Assembly: GCA_002402465.1 (NCBI GenBank)
Contig: DHFW01000046.1
Location: forward strand, 19,874-31,590
Source of the DNA: Bacteroidales bacterium UBA4814
GTDB taxonomy: Bacteria > Bacteroidota > Bacteroidia > Bacteroidales > UBA7960
Direction: 5' to 3'
DNA: 11,717 bases
The notes below the pieces were generated by a model. That model made no database searches, was not told the DNA's origin, and was given only the letters and a program-made list of their open reading frames with translations. Positions 1 through 7,756 of the stretch are shown here, one piece after another (the stretch's first letter is position 1; each line of letters begins with the position of its first letter). Both the position numbers and the translations under genes were made by a program.

Positions 1-102
1 TCATTGTTGTCATTGTTGTCATTGTCGTCATTGTTTTTAACCCGACCACACAGCAAGTGCGGGGACAATGCGAAGCAGAGAACAATGATAACGCGAAGCA
101 GA
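1..102. repeat. Short tandem and interspersed repeats upstream of rnpB
   Basis: Four consecutive 9-bp units (tcattgttg, tcattgttg, tcattgtcg, tcattgttt) fill 1-36. A 10-base direct repeat, gcgaagcaga, occurs at 70-79 and 93-102. The 8-mer tcattgtt (28-35) is the reverse complement of aacaatga at 81-88, so the two repeat types could pair. No convincing gene lies here. Two plus-strand frames stay open from the left edge to stops near 120-135, but the sequence is low-complexity. No clear TAnnTTTG box for rnpB was found in 1-134. Confidence 0.7.
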
Positions 103-134
103 CAACCCTTCCAGCACTTTAAAACCGTTCATTG

Positions 135-513
135 AAAAGGCAGGTTGTCCTGTCGCTTTCCGCGCAAGCGGAAGGAGGAAAGTCCGGGCAACACAGAGCA
201 GCATACTTCCTAACGGGAAGCCGGTTTGCCTTAGGGCAGGCCGCGAGAGAGTGCCACAGAAAACAACCGCCTATGTTCCGTTCGCGGGGCAGGCAAGGGT
301 GAAAACGTGAGGTAAGAGCTCACGACTGCTGCAGGTGACTGCCGCAGGGGGTAAACCTTATGCGTTGAAAGGCCAAATATACCGGGCTTTGAGGGTGGCT
401 CGCCCGATCCCGGAGGGTAGGCCGTTAGAGCTGTTGCGCAAATAACAGCCCAGACAAATGACAGGAGTCCCGGTTTTCCGGGAAACAGAACCCGGCTTAC
501 AGACCTGCCTTTT
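135..513 (+). ncRNA. rnpB: RNase P RNA (bacterial class A), M1-type ribozyme
   Basis: This is the catalytic RNA of ribonuclease P, which removes 5' leaders from precursor tRNAs. The ends pair as helix P1: 135-145 (AAAAGGCAGGT) is complementary to 503-513 (ACCTGCCTTTT). A P3-like hairpin follows, with 156-163 pairing to 168-175 across a GCAA loop. The universal P4 strands are both present: GAGGAAAGTCCGGGC at 175-189 and ACAGAACCCGGCTTA at 485-499. The conserved core stretch GGTAAGAGCTCAC lies just after 310, and a GGTAGGCCG segment near 416-424 sits where the L15 loop that binds the tRNA 3' CCA is expected. The ~379-nt length fits class A RNAs. A T-rich run (510-521) directly after P1 could end transcription. 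Family identity is near certain; the exact termini rest on P1 pairing. Confidence 0.97.
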
Positions 514-574
514 CTTTTTTTAAATTGAATTTTAAAATAAAAACAAAGCTTCAACCACCAATCAGAGAAACATT

Positions 575-3500
575 ATGATCAGAAAGATCTTTCCTTTCCT
601 GCTGGCGCTGGGCCTTCTTCTTCCACTGGCAGGATTTTCTCAAAGAACCATAATTCAAGACGAGCCCGGGGCTACCTATCGCCTGGCGCTCGATTTGTTC
701 GAAAAGCAGCAATACGGCGCCGCTCGCGAACTTTTTGAGCAAGTCATTAGTCAAATCGACGATCCCCACCATGAGGTGCGGGCCAGCGCCCTGTATTACA
801 AAGGTGTGTGTGCAGCCGAGCTGTTTAATCCCGATGCCGAAGCCTTGTTGCTCACTTTTGTGGACCAGCACGCCTCGCATCCGCAACAAAACGCGGCGCG
901 TTTTCAGCTGGGCAACGTAAAATACCGCGACCGTAAATATCGCGATGCCGCCCGTTGGTTTGCTTCTGTGCAGGTTGGCGACCTGGCCCCCTCGCAGCAC
1001 GATGAATATTATTTCAAACGGGGTTACAGCCTGTTTATGACCGACAATCATGCCAGTGCCCGGCAAATGTTTTCAGAAATTCGCAATCCGAACTCCCTTT
1101 ACTACGCCCCGGCTACCTACTATTCGGGCCATATGGCCTACCTCGATGGCAACCTGGGCCCGGCGCTTACTGCCTTCAGGCAACTTGAAAGCGATCCCAC
1201 TTTTGGCACGGTGGTGCCCTATTACATTACGCACATCCATTACCTGCAGGAAGAATACGACCTGCTGATTGAATATGCGGAGCCCCTGCTGGCCGATGCC
1301 ACCGCCCGCCGCAGACCGGAGATTTCTAAACTTATTGGCGATGCATGGTTCAGAAAAGGCGAATACCAACGGGCACTACCCTATCTCGAAACGTTTTTTA
1401 ATGAGTCGCCACAACGTGTGAGCCGCGACGACCAGTACCAGATGGGCTTCGCATACTACAGTGTGGGCCGGTATCGCGAGGCCGTCAACCACTTCGACAA
1501 GGTGATCAGCGGCGACGATGCTCTGGCACAAAACGCCCATTTTCACCTGGCTGCAGCCTACCTGCAAGTGGACCAGAAGCGCTTTGCGCGTAATGCCTTT
1601 ATGGCGGCCTATCAGAACAAACACGACGAATCCATTGCCCAGGATGCGCTTTTCAACTATGCCAAGCTTTCGTACGAGCTATCCCTCGACCCTTACAACG
1701 AGGCCATCCTTTCTTTCCAAAAATACATTGAGGAATATCCGCGCTCGGAACGCGTGGAAGAGGCCTACCAATACCTGGTGGATATTTACCTGACCACCCG
1801 CAACTACAAAGATGCCCTGGCCTCCATTGAAAAGATCCAGATCAATACGCCCAGGCTGCGCTCGGCTTATCAGCGCATTGCCTACTATCGCGGCGTGGAG
1901 CTTTTTAACAATGGCGACTTTGCCGGCGCGGTGACTCACTTCGACAAGTCAGCACGTTTCCCTGAAAACCATAATATTACTGCACAGGCTCTTTACTGGA
2001 AAGGCGAGGCGCTATACCGCCAGGAACGTTTTGCAGAGAGCATCAGCACCATGGAACGCTTCCTGGTTTCACCCGGGGCCTTCTCGCTCAACCTATACAA
2101 CCGGGCCAACTATACCATCGGCTACGCCCATTTTAAACTAAAAAACTACAGCAGGGCCATAACCGCTCTGCGTAAATTTGTTGGCGAACGCGGCGAAGAC
2201 GCCCGCCTGGTAAATGATGCCACCCTGCGCATTGCCGACAGCTATTTCATCTCGAAAGAATATCAGCTGGCCATGGAATATTACGACCGTGCCATCCGGC
2301 TTGATGTGCTCGATACCGATTATGCCATTTTTCAGAAAGGACTGGTGCAGGGGGTTACAGGCCGTTTCGAAGACAAGATCAGCACCTTGCAAAGCCTCAT
2401 TCAGCGCTATCCCTCCTCAAATTATATTGACGATGCCAAATACGAAATTGCCAACTCCTGGCTGATCCTCGACAATAACGTGCAGGCATTGAGTTATTTC
2501 GACCAGCTGATACAGCAGCACCCCAACAGCAGTTACGTAAAAAGCGCCATGCTCAAGTCGGGTTTGATTTATTTCAACACCAACCGCGACGAGCAGGCCC
2601 TGGCCGTGTTCAAAACGGTGGTAAACCGTTACCCGGGCACGCCCGAGTCGCAGGAAGCCCTGGTTGCCATTCGCAATATTTACGTGGCCCTCGACCGCGT
2701 GGATGACTTTTTGCGCTTTTCTGAGGGACTTGGCTTTGCCAATGTAACGACCGCCCAGCAGGACTCGCTCACTTACATGGCTGCCGAAAACCGCTATATG
2801 CAAAACGATTGCGGCAATGCCAGCCGTGGCTTCACCACTTATCTTGAGCGTTTCCCGCAAGGCATCTTCGCCATCAATGCCCATTTCTATAAAGCCGAAT
2901 GCGACTTCCGCGCCGGCGAGCTGCAGCAGGCCCTCATTGGCTATCGCTTTGTAATTGAACGCCCCAAGTCGCAGTTTACTGAGAACGCCTTGCTGCGGGC
3001 CTCCACCATAGAGTTTCGCCAGGAGAATTTTGCCGCCGCCCTGGAGAATTATCGCAGGCTTGAAGAACAGGCCGACCTGCCCAGCAACAAGCTGGAGGCA
3101 CAAATTGGCCAGATGCGCGCGCTTTTCCGCCTTGAGCGCCACCAAGACGCCATGACGCAGGCCGCCAGGGTACTTTCCAACGACAAGACGCCGCAAGAAG
3201 TGCAACAGGAAGCCCACCTGATAACCGGAAAATCGGCCCTGACCCTCAACAGGTTGACCCAAGCCCGCACTTCCATGCGTGCCGCCATGAATATTGCCGA
3301 AAACGAAGCTGCCGCCGAGGCTATGTACAACCTGGCGCTGATCGAATACCGCGAAGGCAACTACGCCGAATCAGAAAAAATGATTTTTGAATTTGTCAAT
3401 AAAATGGCAGCCTACGATTACTGGCTGGCCAAAACCTTTATTTTGCTTGCCGACAACTACCTGGCCCTTGACAATATTTTCCAGGCCAAGCACACCTTGC

Positions 3501-3646
3501 AGAGCATTATCGACAACTACGATGGCCCTGAGTTGCGAGCCATAGCCATGCAGAAGCTCGATGCCATCCTGGAAATGGAAAGACTCCAGAACCAGCCGCA
3601 GGGCGCCGAACCCATTGACATAGACCTGAGAAGAAACATTTTTTAA
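575..3646 (+). CDS. Exported large tetratricopeptide-repeat (TPR) protein
   Basis: A 1023-residue protein built almost entirely of TPR-like helical hairpins, the kind of superhelical scaffold that binds other proteins. Residues 1-22 or so form a signal peptide: MIRK, then a leucine/phenylalanine-rich core, ending near AGFSQ. There is no lipobox cysteine, so a soluble periplasmic or outer-membrane-associated location is inferred. TPR-like units are visible from about residue 34 (LALDLFEKQQYGAARELF) through to about 914-945 (YNLALIEYREGNYAESEKM) and 952-983. Many units have the TolA-associated YbgF/BamD flavour (FQKYIEEYPRSERVEEAYQ). The end is a short acidic tail, then RRNIF. It lies 61 bp after rnpB and 38 bp before the barrel gene on the same strand, which suggests an operon. 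The ATG at 575 is chosen because the signal peptide begins there. No specific function can be assigned; confidence is high that it is a real exported TPR protein. Confidence 0.93.
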   Translation: MIRKIFPFLLALGLLLPLAGFSQRTIIQDEPGATYRLALDLFEKQQYGAARELFEQVISQIDDPHHEVRASALYYKGVCAAELFNPDAEALLLTFVDQHASHPQQNAARFQLGNVKYRDRKYRDAARWFASVQVGDLAPSQHDEYYFKRGYSLFMTDNHASARQMFSEIRNPNSLYYAPATYYSGHMAYLDGNLGPALTAFRQLESDPTFGTVVPYYITHIHYLQEEYDLLIEYAEPLLADATARRRPEISKLIGDAWFRKGEYQRALPYLETFFNESPQRVSRDDQYQMGFAYYSVGRYREAVNHFDKVISGDDALAQNAHFHLAAAYLQVDQKRFARNAFMAAYQNKHDESIAQDALFNYAKLSYELSLDPYNEAILSFQKYIEEYPRSERVEEAYQYLVDIYLTTRNYKDALASIEKIQINTPRLRSAYQRIAYYRGVELFNNGDFAGAVTHFDKSARFPENHNITAQALYWKGEALYRQERFAESISTMERFLVSPGAFSLNLYNRANYTIGYAHFKLKNYSRAITALRKFVGERGEDARLVNDATLRIADSYFISKEYQLAMEYYDRAIRLDVLDTDYAIFQKGLVQGVTGRFEDKISTLQSLIQRYPSSNYIDDAKYEIANSWLILDNNVQALSYFDQLIQQHPNSSYVKSAMLKSGLIYFNTNRDEQALAVFKTVVNRYPGTPESQEALVAIRNIYVALDRVDDFLRFSEGLGFANVTTAQQDSLTYMAAENRYMQNDCGNASRGFTTYLERFPQGIFAINAHFYKAECDFRAGELQQALIGYRFVIERPKSQFTENALLRASTIEFRQENFAAALENYRRLEEQADLPSNKLEAQIGQMRALFRLERHQDAMTQAARVLSNDKTPQEVQQEAHLITGKSALTLNRLTQARTSMRAAMNIAENEAAAEAMYNLALIEYREGNYAESEKMIFEFVNKMAAYDYWLAKTFILLADNYLALDNIFQAKHTLQSIIDNYDGPELRAIAMQKLDAILEMERLQNQPQGAEPIDIDLRRNIF

Positions 3647-3684
3647 TTCAGGCCATTCATTCACCAAGGAAAAAATTTGAACTT

Positions 3685-5400
3685 ATGAACATAAAGCTCA
3701 TTTTCAGAATATCAGTGGTTTTCGCCTTTTCAATGCTGTTTGTTCCTGCCTCCTTGTTGGGCCAGCGAACCATGGATATTGACGAGATCAGAGTGGTGGC
3801 TCCCTACGAGCCCACCGTGTCGGATGCCTTTAAGATTAACGACATTCCACGCATCGACGACACCCTGGTGGTGAAGCCCAGCTTTGCCTATTCTATAATG
3901 CCGCGCAAACTCCCTACCCGCTTTGAGCTGGAGCCTATCACGGCAGCACGTTTGCGGGGCGAACCGCTATCAAAACTTTACCAGGGCCATGTAAGAGGCG
4001 GTTTTGGCACTTACACCACCCCTTACGGGGAAGCTTTCTACAACACCCTGCGCTCGAACGATTATGCGCTGGGGCTGCACCTGAAGCACCTCTCCTCAAA
4101 AAGCACCATTAAAGACCATGGCTACAGCGGTTACAGCGACAACCTGGCCAGGGTGTATGGCCGCAAATACTTAGGCGACAACACCTTGGATGGCGGACTG
4201 GGATACCAGCGCGACGTAATTCACTACTACGGATTCCGGTTTAAAGATTTTGAAGACGACCCAGTAGTATGGCCGGTGCTCGATGAGATGAATCGCAAAG
4301 ACATACGCCAGCGCGTTAGCCAGATCAACGCCAATGTGGGCTTTGGCAGTCACCATCCCGATTCTTCAAGGATTGGTTATTACACCGGGCTTGAATACAA
4401 CCTGCTTACCGACCGCTACGATGCCTCTGAGCACAACATTCGCTTCAGGGGCAACATTGGCCGCGAAGTGGAAGACCCATTTGATTTTGCCGACCAGGTG
4501 TATGTTGAGCTGAAGGCCAGCACTGATTTTTATCACAACAACACCCCGCGCGACACCAGCAATGTGGCCGTAATAAGCCTGAAGCCCGGCGTTTCGGCCA
4601 GGCTCAACCGGGTGAAGTTCAACGCTGGCCTCGACCTCAGCGTGCAATCCGATACCGCCTCTTATTTCAGGATTTACCCTCAATTTGGGCTGGAAGCCGG
4701 CGTGATTGAGAAGTACCTTACCATCCACGGAAAATTTTCGGGCGGGCTGCACCGCTATTCGCTGCGCGAAATGCTGCATGAAAACCCCTTCATGAACACC
4801 CAGGCAGCCCTGGGATTCCGCAACACCAAAACAGAGATTACCGGGGGCATTAAAGGAGCTTTCAGCGACAAAATTTCGTACAACCTCTCATTAGCCAGTG
4901 CCAGAATTGAAGACTACGCCCTTTTTGTTACCGACACGACCACCCTGCTCAACAACCAGTTTACCCTGGTGTACGACCACATAAGGCGGCTGCACTTAAG
5001 GGGCGAGCTGTTTTCGCAATTCGGAAGCCGCCTGCACGCCAGGCTTGCCGCCGATTATTTTCAGTACAGCCTCGATGAGGAGATTGAAGCCTGGCACCTG
5101 CCGGCATTGCAGCTAGGCCTGAACCTGAAATACAATATGCAGGACAAAATCGTGCTAAGCGCCGATGTGTTTGCACGTGATAAAACCTACGGAAGAACCT
5201 TTGACGAACCGGGCAACCCGGTGGCTACCGAGCTGCACGGCATGTTTGTTGACGCCAACTTTGGCATAGAATACCGCTACACCCGCATTTTGTCGTTCTT
5301 TCTCAACTTCCGCAACGTGCAGAATAAGTCGCTGGAACGCTGGACCAACTACCCCTCCCAGAAGTTTCATGTGATGGGGGGACTAACCTGGTCGTTTTAA
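3685..5400 (+). CDS. Outer-membrane beta-barrel protein, TonB-receptor-like barrel without a recognisable plug
   Basis: A 571-residue protein with a signal peptide at residues 1-26 (MNIKLIFRI, hydrophobic core, cleavage near LLGQ). The mature N-terminus is short (DEIRVVAPYEPTVSDAF) and proline-rich up to about residue 95. After that come alternating aromatic/hydrophobic strands and polar turns (YALGLHLKHLSS, GGLGYQRDVIHYYGF, IEYRYTRILSFFLNF), and the protein ends in phenylalanine (GGLTWSF), as BAM-assembled barrels usually do. Some relatives in Bacteroidota are probably annotated as TonB-dependent receptors, but no ~120-residue plug domain is visible, so I call it a barrel or porin-like protein only. 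It follows the TPR gene by 38 bp and precedes a strong terminator, so the pair is probably one transcript. Substrate or partner is unknown; a physical link to the TPR protein is inference from gene order. Confidence 0.88.
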   Translation: MNIKLIFRISVVFAFSMLFVPASLLGQRTMDIDEIRVVAPYEPTVSDAFKINDIPRIDDTLVVKPSFAYSIMPRKLPTRFELEPITAARLRGEPLSKLYQGHVRGGFGTYTTPYGEAFYNTLRSNDYALGLHLKHLSSKSTIKDHGYSGYSDNLARVYGRKYLGDNTLDGGLGYQRDVIHYYGFRFKDFEDDPVVWPVLDEMNRKDIRQRVSQINANVGFGSHHPDSSRIGYYTGLEYNLLTDRYDASEHNIRFRGNIGREVEDPFDFADQVYVELKASTDFYHNNTPRDTSNVAVISLKPGVSARLNRVKFNAGLDLSVQSDTASYFRIYPQFGLEAGVIEKYLTIHGKFSGGLHRYSLREMLHENPFMNTQAALGFRNTKTEITGGIKGAFSDKISYNLSLASARIEDYALFVTDTTTLLNNQFTLVYDHIRRLHLRGELFSQFGSRLHARLAADYFQYSLDEEIEAWHLPALQLGLNLKYNMQDKIVLSADVFARDKTYGRTFDEPGNPVATELHGMFVDANFGIEYRYTRILSFFLNFRNVQNKSLERWTNYPSQKFHVMGGLTWSF

Positions 5401-5457
5401 GCCACTTCGCCCTCCTTTTCCCCGAAAGGGCAAGCAGTTATCAACAAGCCCTGAAGG

Positions 5458-5503
5458 CATCCTGAAACCTAAATAAAATCAATGGTTTCAGGATGTTTTT
5501 TTT
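5458..5503 (+). terminator. Intrinsic terminator of the TPR/barrel operon
   Basis: A perfect 12-bp inverted repeat, CATCCTGAAACC (5458-5469) and GGTTTCAGGATG (5484-5495), with a 14-nt loop, is followed at once by eight T residues (5496-5503). It lies 57 bp after the barrel stop codon and upstream of the gyrB promoter box, so it separates the two transcription units. Confidence 0.9.
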
Positions 5504-5560
5504 GTTAATAATTTTTGGCTTTTTTAGCTTTTTTAAACCCGGAAACTCCCCGAAAAAACG

Positions 5561-5568
5561 TACCTTTG
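5561..5568 (+). promoter_or_regulatory. gyrB promoter, Bacteroidota -7 box TACCTTTG
   Basis: TACCTTTG matches the Bacteroidota -7 consensus TAnnTTTG exactly. Transcription would start about 7 bases downstream, near 5575, leaving a leader of roughly 20 nt before the ATG at 5595. No clear TTG -33 element is present 19-21 bp upstream; the upstream DNA is rich in T runs instead. The position after a terminator and just before a conserved start makes it likely. Confidence 0.65.
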
Positions 5569-5594
5569 CCAGTTATCAATTTGAAGGGATTTTT

Positions 5595-7562
5595 ATGAGT
5601 GAAATACTGAAGGCTACTGATATAAAAGTGCCTGCATATGATGCCACCAGCATTCAGGTGCTGGAAGGACTGGAGGCGGTAAGGAAACGCCCCGCCATGT
5701 ACATTGGCGATGTGAGCAGCAAAGGGCTGCACCACCTGGTTTACGAAGTAATCGACAACGCGATCGACGAGGCCATGGCCGGCTATTGCGACCACATCGA
5801 AGTCTTTATTAACGAAAACGAATCGATAACGGTAATCGACAACGGCCGAGGCATCCCGATCGACATGCATGAGAAGGAAAAACGCAGCGCCCTTGAGGTG
5901 GTTATGACGGTGTTGCATGCCGGCGGTAAGTTCGACAAGGACAGCTACAAGGTTTCCGGCGGCTTGCACGGAGTAGGTGTTTCGTGCGTTAACGCCCTTT
6001 CTACCCATATGGTGGTTAAAGTATATCGAAATGGGAAAATCTACACCCAGGAATATCGCTGCGGAAAGCCCCAGTTCGACGTAAAGGAGATTGGTGAAAC
6101 CGACCGACGGGGAACAGAAGTTACTTTTCTGCCCGATGACAGCATTTTTCAAGTAACACATTACAGCTACGATATTTTGTCGGCACGCTTGCGCGAACTC
6201 TCCTTCCTTAACAAAGGTGTCAGGCTCAGCATAACCGATAAGCGCCAGAAAGACGAAAACGGCGAATATGTGCACGAATCTTTTCTCTCGAAAGAGGGCC
6301 TGAAAGAGTTTGTCATTTACATGGATGGCAATCGCGAGAAACTTATCGACGAGCCCATTTGTATGGAATCGGAGAAAAGCGGCATTCCGGTGGAAGTGGC
6401 CATGCAATACAACTCCTCGTTTACCGAAAACGTGCAAAGCTACGTAAACAACATCAGCACCATTGAAGGCGGCACCCACCTGGCAGGATTTCGCAGGGCG
6501 CTTACGCGCACCCTGAAGACTTATGCCGAGAAGTCGGGCATGCTGGCCAAGCTGAAGTTCGAGATTAATGGCGATGACTTTCGCGAAGGACTCACTGCCG
6601 TTATTTCGGTAAAGGTGGCTGAGCCCCAGTTTGAAGGACAGACCAAAACCAAGCTGGGCAACTCGGAGGTGGCGGGCGCCGTTGACCAGGCCGTAAATGA
6701 GATGCTTACCTATTACCTGGAAGAGCATCCAAAGGAAGCCAAAACCATCGTAAACAAAGTTATTCTGGCAGCCACTGCGCGCCATGCTGCCCGCAAAGCC
6801 CGCGAGCTGGTGCAGCGCAAGAGCGTGCTTACCAACACCGGCTTGCCCGGCAAGCTGGCCGACTGCTCCGAGAAAGACCCTAAACGTTGCGAAATTTTTC
6901 TGGTGGAGGGCGACTCGGCAGGCGGTACTGCCAAGCAGGGCCGCGACCGTAAATTCCAGGCCATCCTCCCACTCAGGGGCAAGATCCTCAACGTGGAAAA
7001 GGCCATGCCCCACCGCATTTTCGACAACGAAGAGATCAAGACCATTTTCACCGCCCTGGGCCTGTCGATAGGCACCGACGAAGACAGCAAGGCGCTGAAT
7101 ATGGACCGCCTGCGCTACCACAAAGTGGTGATTATGACCGATGCCGACGTGGACGGAAGCCACATTGCCACCCTGATCCTCACCTTCTTCTTCCGCTATA
7201 TGCGCGAACTGATCGAAATGGGATACGTGTATATTGCCACACCGCCGCTTTACCTGATCAGAAAAGGCAAAGACGAACGCTACGCCTGGAACGAAGAAGA
7301 GCGCAAGGCCATTGTGAGTGAGTACAGCAAGGATGGCAAGGAAACCGGCATTCATATTCAGCGCTATAAAGGTTTGGGTGAGATGAACGCCGAGCAGCTC
7401 TGGATCACCACCATGAACCCTGAGCAGCGCAAGCTGCGGCAGGTGGACATTGAAAATGCCGCCGAAGCCAGCCGCACCTTTTCCATGCTCATGGGCGACG
7501 AAGTGCCACCGCGCCGCGAATTCATAGAACGCAACGCAAAATATGCAAACATCGACGCCTAA
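5595..7562 (+). CDS. gyrB: DNA gyrase subunit B (type IIA topoisomerase, ATPase subunit)
   Basis: GyrB binds and hydrolyses ATP and, with GyrA as an A2B2 complex, introduces negative supercoils into DNA. With the start at 5595 it has 655 residues. The GHKL ATPase has the N-box EVIDNAIDEA at 51-60 (catalytic Glu51, Asn55), VIDNGRGIP at 80-88 with the adenine-binding Asp82, and the lid GLHGVGVS at 123-130. The transducer motif QTKTKLGN at 349-356 supplies the ATP-contacting lysine. The TOPRIM domain has LVEGDSAGG at 436-444 (Glu438) and DADVDG at 516-521, the metal-binding acids. QRYKGLGEMN lies at 589-598. The ~165-residue insert of E. coli GyrB is absent. The frame is open upstream to 5493, but that ATG lies inside the preceding terminator stem and upstream of the promoter box, and the extra 34 residues are unlike GyrB. 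The gene has its own terminator, so it is probably monocistronic. Confidence 0.98.
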   Translation: MSEILKATDIKVPAYDATSIQVLEGLEAVRKRPAMYIGDVSSKGLHHLVYEVIDNAIDEAMAGYCDHIEVFINENESITVIDNGRGIPIDMHEKEKRSALEVVMTVLHAGGKFDKDSYKVSGGLHGVGVSCVNALSTHMVVKVYRNGKIYTQEYRCGKPQFDVKEIGETDRRGTEVTFLPDDSIFQVTHYSYDILSARLRELSFLNKGVRLSITDKRQKDENGEYVHESFLSKEGLKEFVIYMDGNREKLIDEPICMESEKSGIPVEVAMQYNSSFTENVQSYVNNISTIEGGTHLAGFRRALTRTLKTYAEKSGMLAKLKFEINGDDFREGLTAVISVKVAEPQFEGQTKTKLGNSEVAGAVDQAVNEMLTYYLEEHPKEAKTIVNKVILAATARHAARKARELVQRKSVLTNTGLPGKLADCSEKDPKRCEIFLVEGDSAGGTAKQGRDRKFQAILPLRGKILNVEKAMPHRIFDNEEIKTIFTALGLSIGTDEDSKALNMDRLRYHKVVIMTDADVDGSHIATLILTFFFRYMRELIEMGYVYIATPPLYLIRKGKDERYAWNEEERKAIVSEYSKDGKETGIHIQRYKGLGEMNAEQLWITTMNPEQRKLRQVDIENAAEASRTFSMLMGDEVPPRREFIERNAKYANIDA

Positions 7563-7583
7563 ACCGCGTCCGGCAAAAACTGG

Positions 7584-7618
7584 AACCGCCCTGACAAAAC
7601 TGCCGGGGCGGTTTTTTT
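7584..7618 (+). terminator. Intrinsic terminator of gyrB
   Basis: AACCGCCC (7584-7591) pairs with GGGCGGTT (7606-7613) across a 14-nt loop, and the 3' arm runs into a seven-T tract (7612-7618). It lies 22 bp after the gyrB stop codon, so gyrB transcription is expected to end here. Confidence 0.88.
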
Positions 7619-7671
7619 CAATTAATACAGCACTCTTTTAAAAAGAAAAAATCAAAAAAACATAAAAATCC

Positions 7672-7704
7672 TTTTGCCCAGGCCTTTTCTCAAAGGTAGT
7701 TTCT
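7672..7704 (+). promoter_or_regulatory. Possible promoter of the DUF3078 gene
   Basis: A TTTTG (7672-7676) lies 20 bp upstream of TAGTTTCT (7697-7704). The spacing fits a Bacteroidota TTG -33 / TAnnTTTG -7 promoter, but the last two positions of the -7 box do not match. A second, poorer candidate is TTTCTTTG at 7716-7723. The preceding terminator implies a promoter somewhere in 7619-7750. Confidence 0.35.
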
Positions 7705-7756
7705 GAAAATTTTCTTTTCTTTGGCCTTGCCACAGAGAATTCAAAAAAATACCATC

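Noticed and set aside
3..122. A plus-strand frame open from the left edge, encoding a repeated I-V-V pattern and then a polar tail
   Set aside because: It could be the end of a membrane protein, but the hydrophobic part comes from a 9-bp repeat, a second frame is also open, and only 40 codons are seen.
39..134. A ~31-codon minus-strand ORF starting opposite 134
   Set aside because: It is short, overlaps the repeats, and has no homology I recognise and no promoter evidence.
231..554. A 107-codon minus-strand ORF across rnpB
   Set aside because: It overlaps the conserved RNase P RNA core on the opposite strand and is open only by chance.
2417..3262. A 281-codon minus-strand frame inside the large TPR gene
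   Set aside because: It is fully covered by the well-supported TPR gene on the other strand and its protein has no recognisable domain or export signal.
5505..7355. A 616-codon open frame antisense to gyrB
   Set aside because: It lies wholly opposite the strongly conserved gyrB, its translation resembles no family I know, and the codon bias of gyrB easily leaves the opposite strand open.
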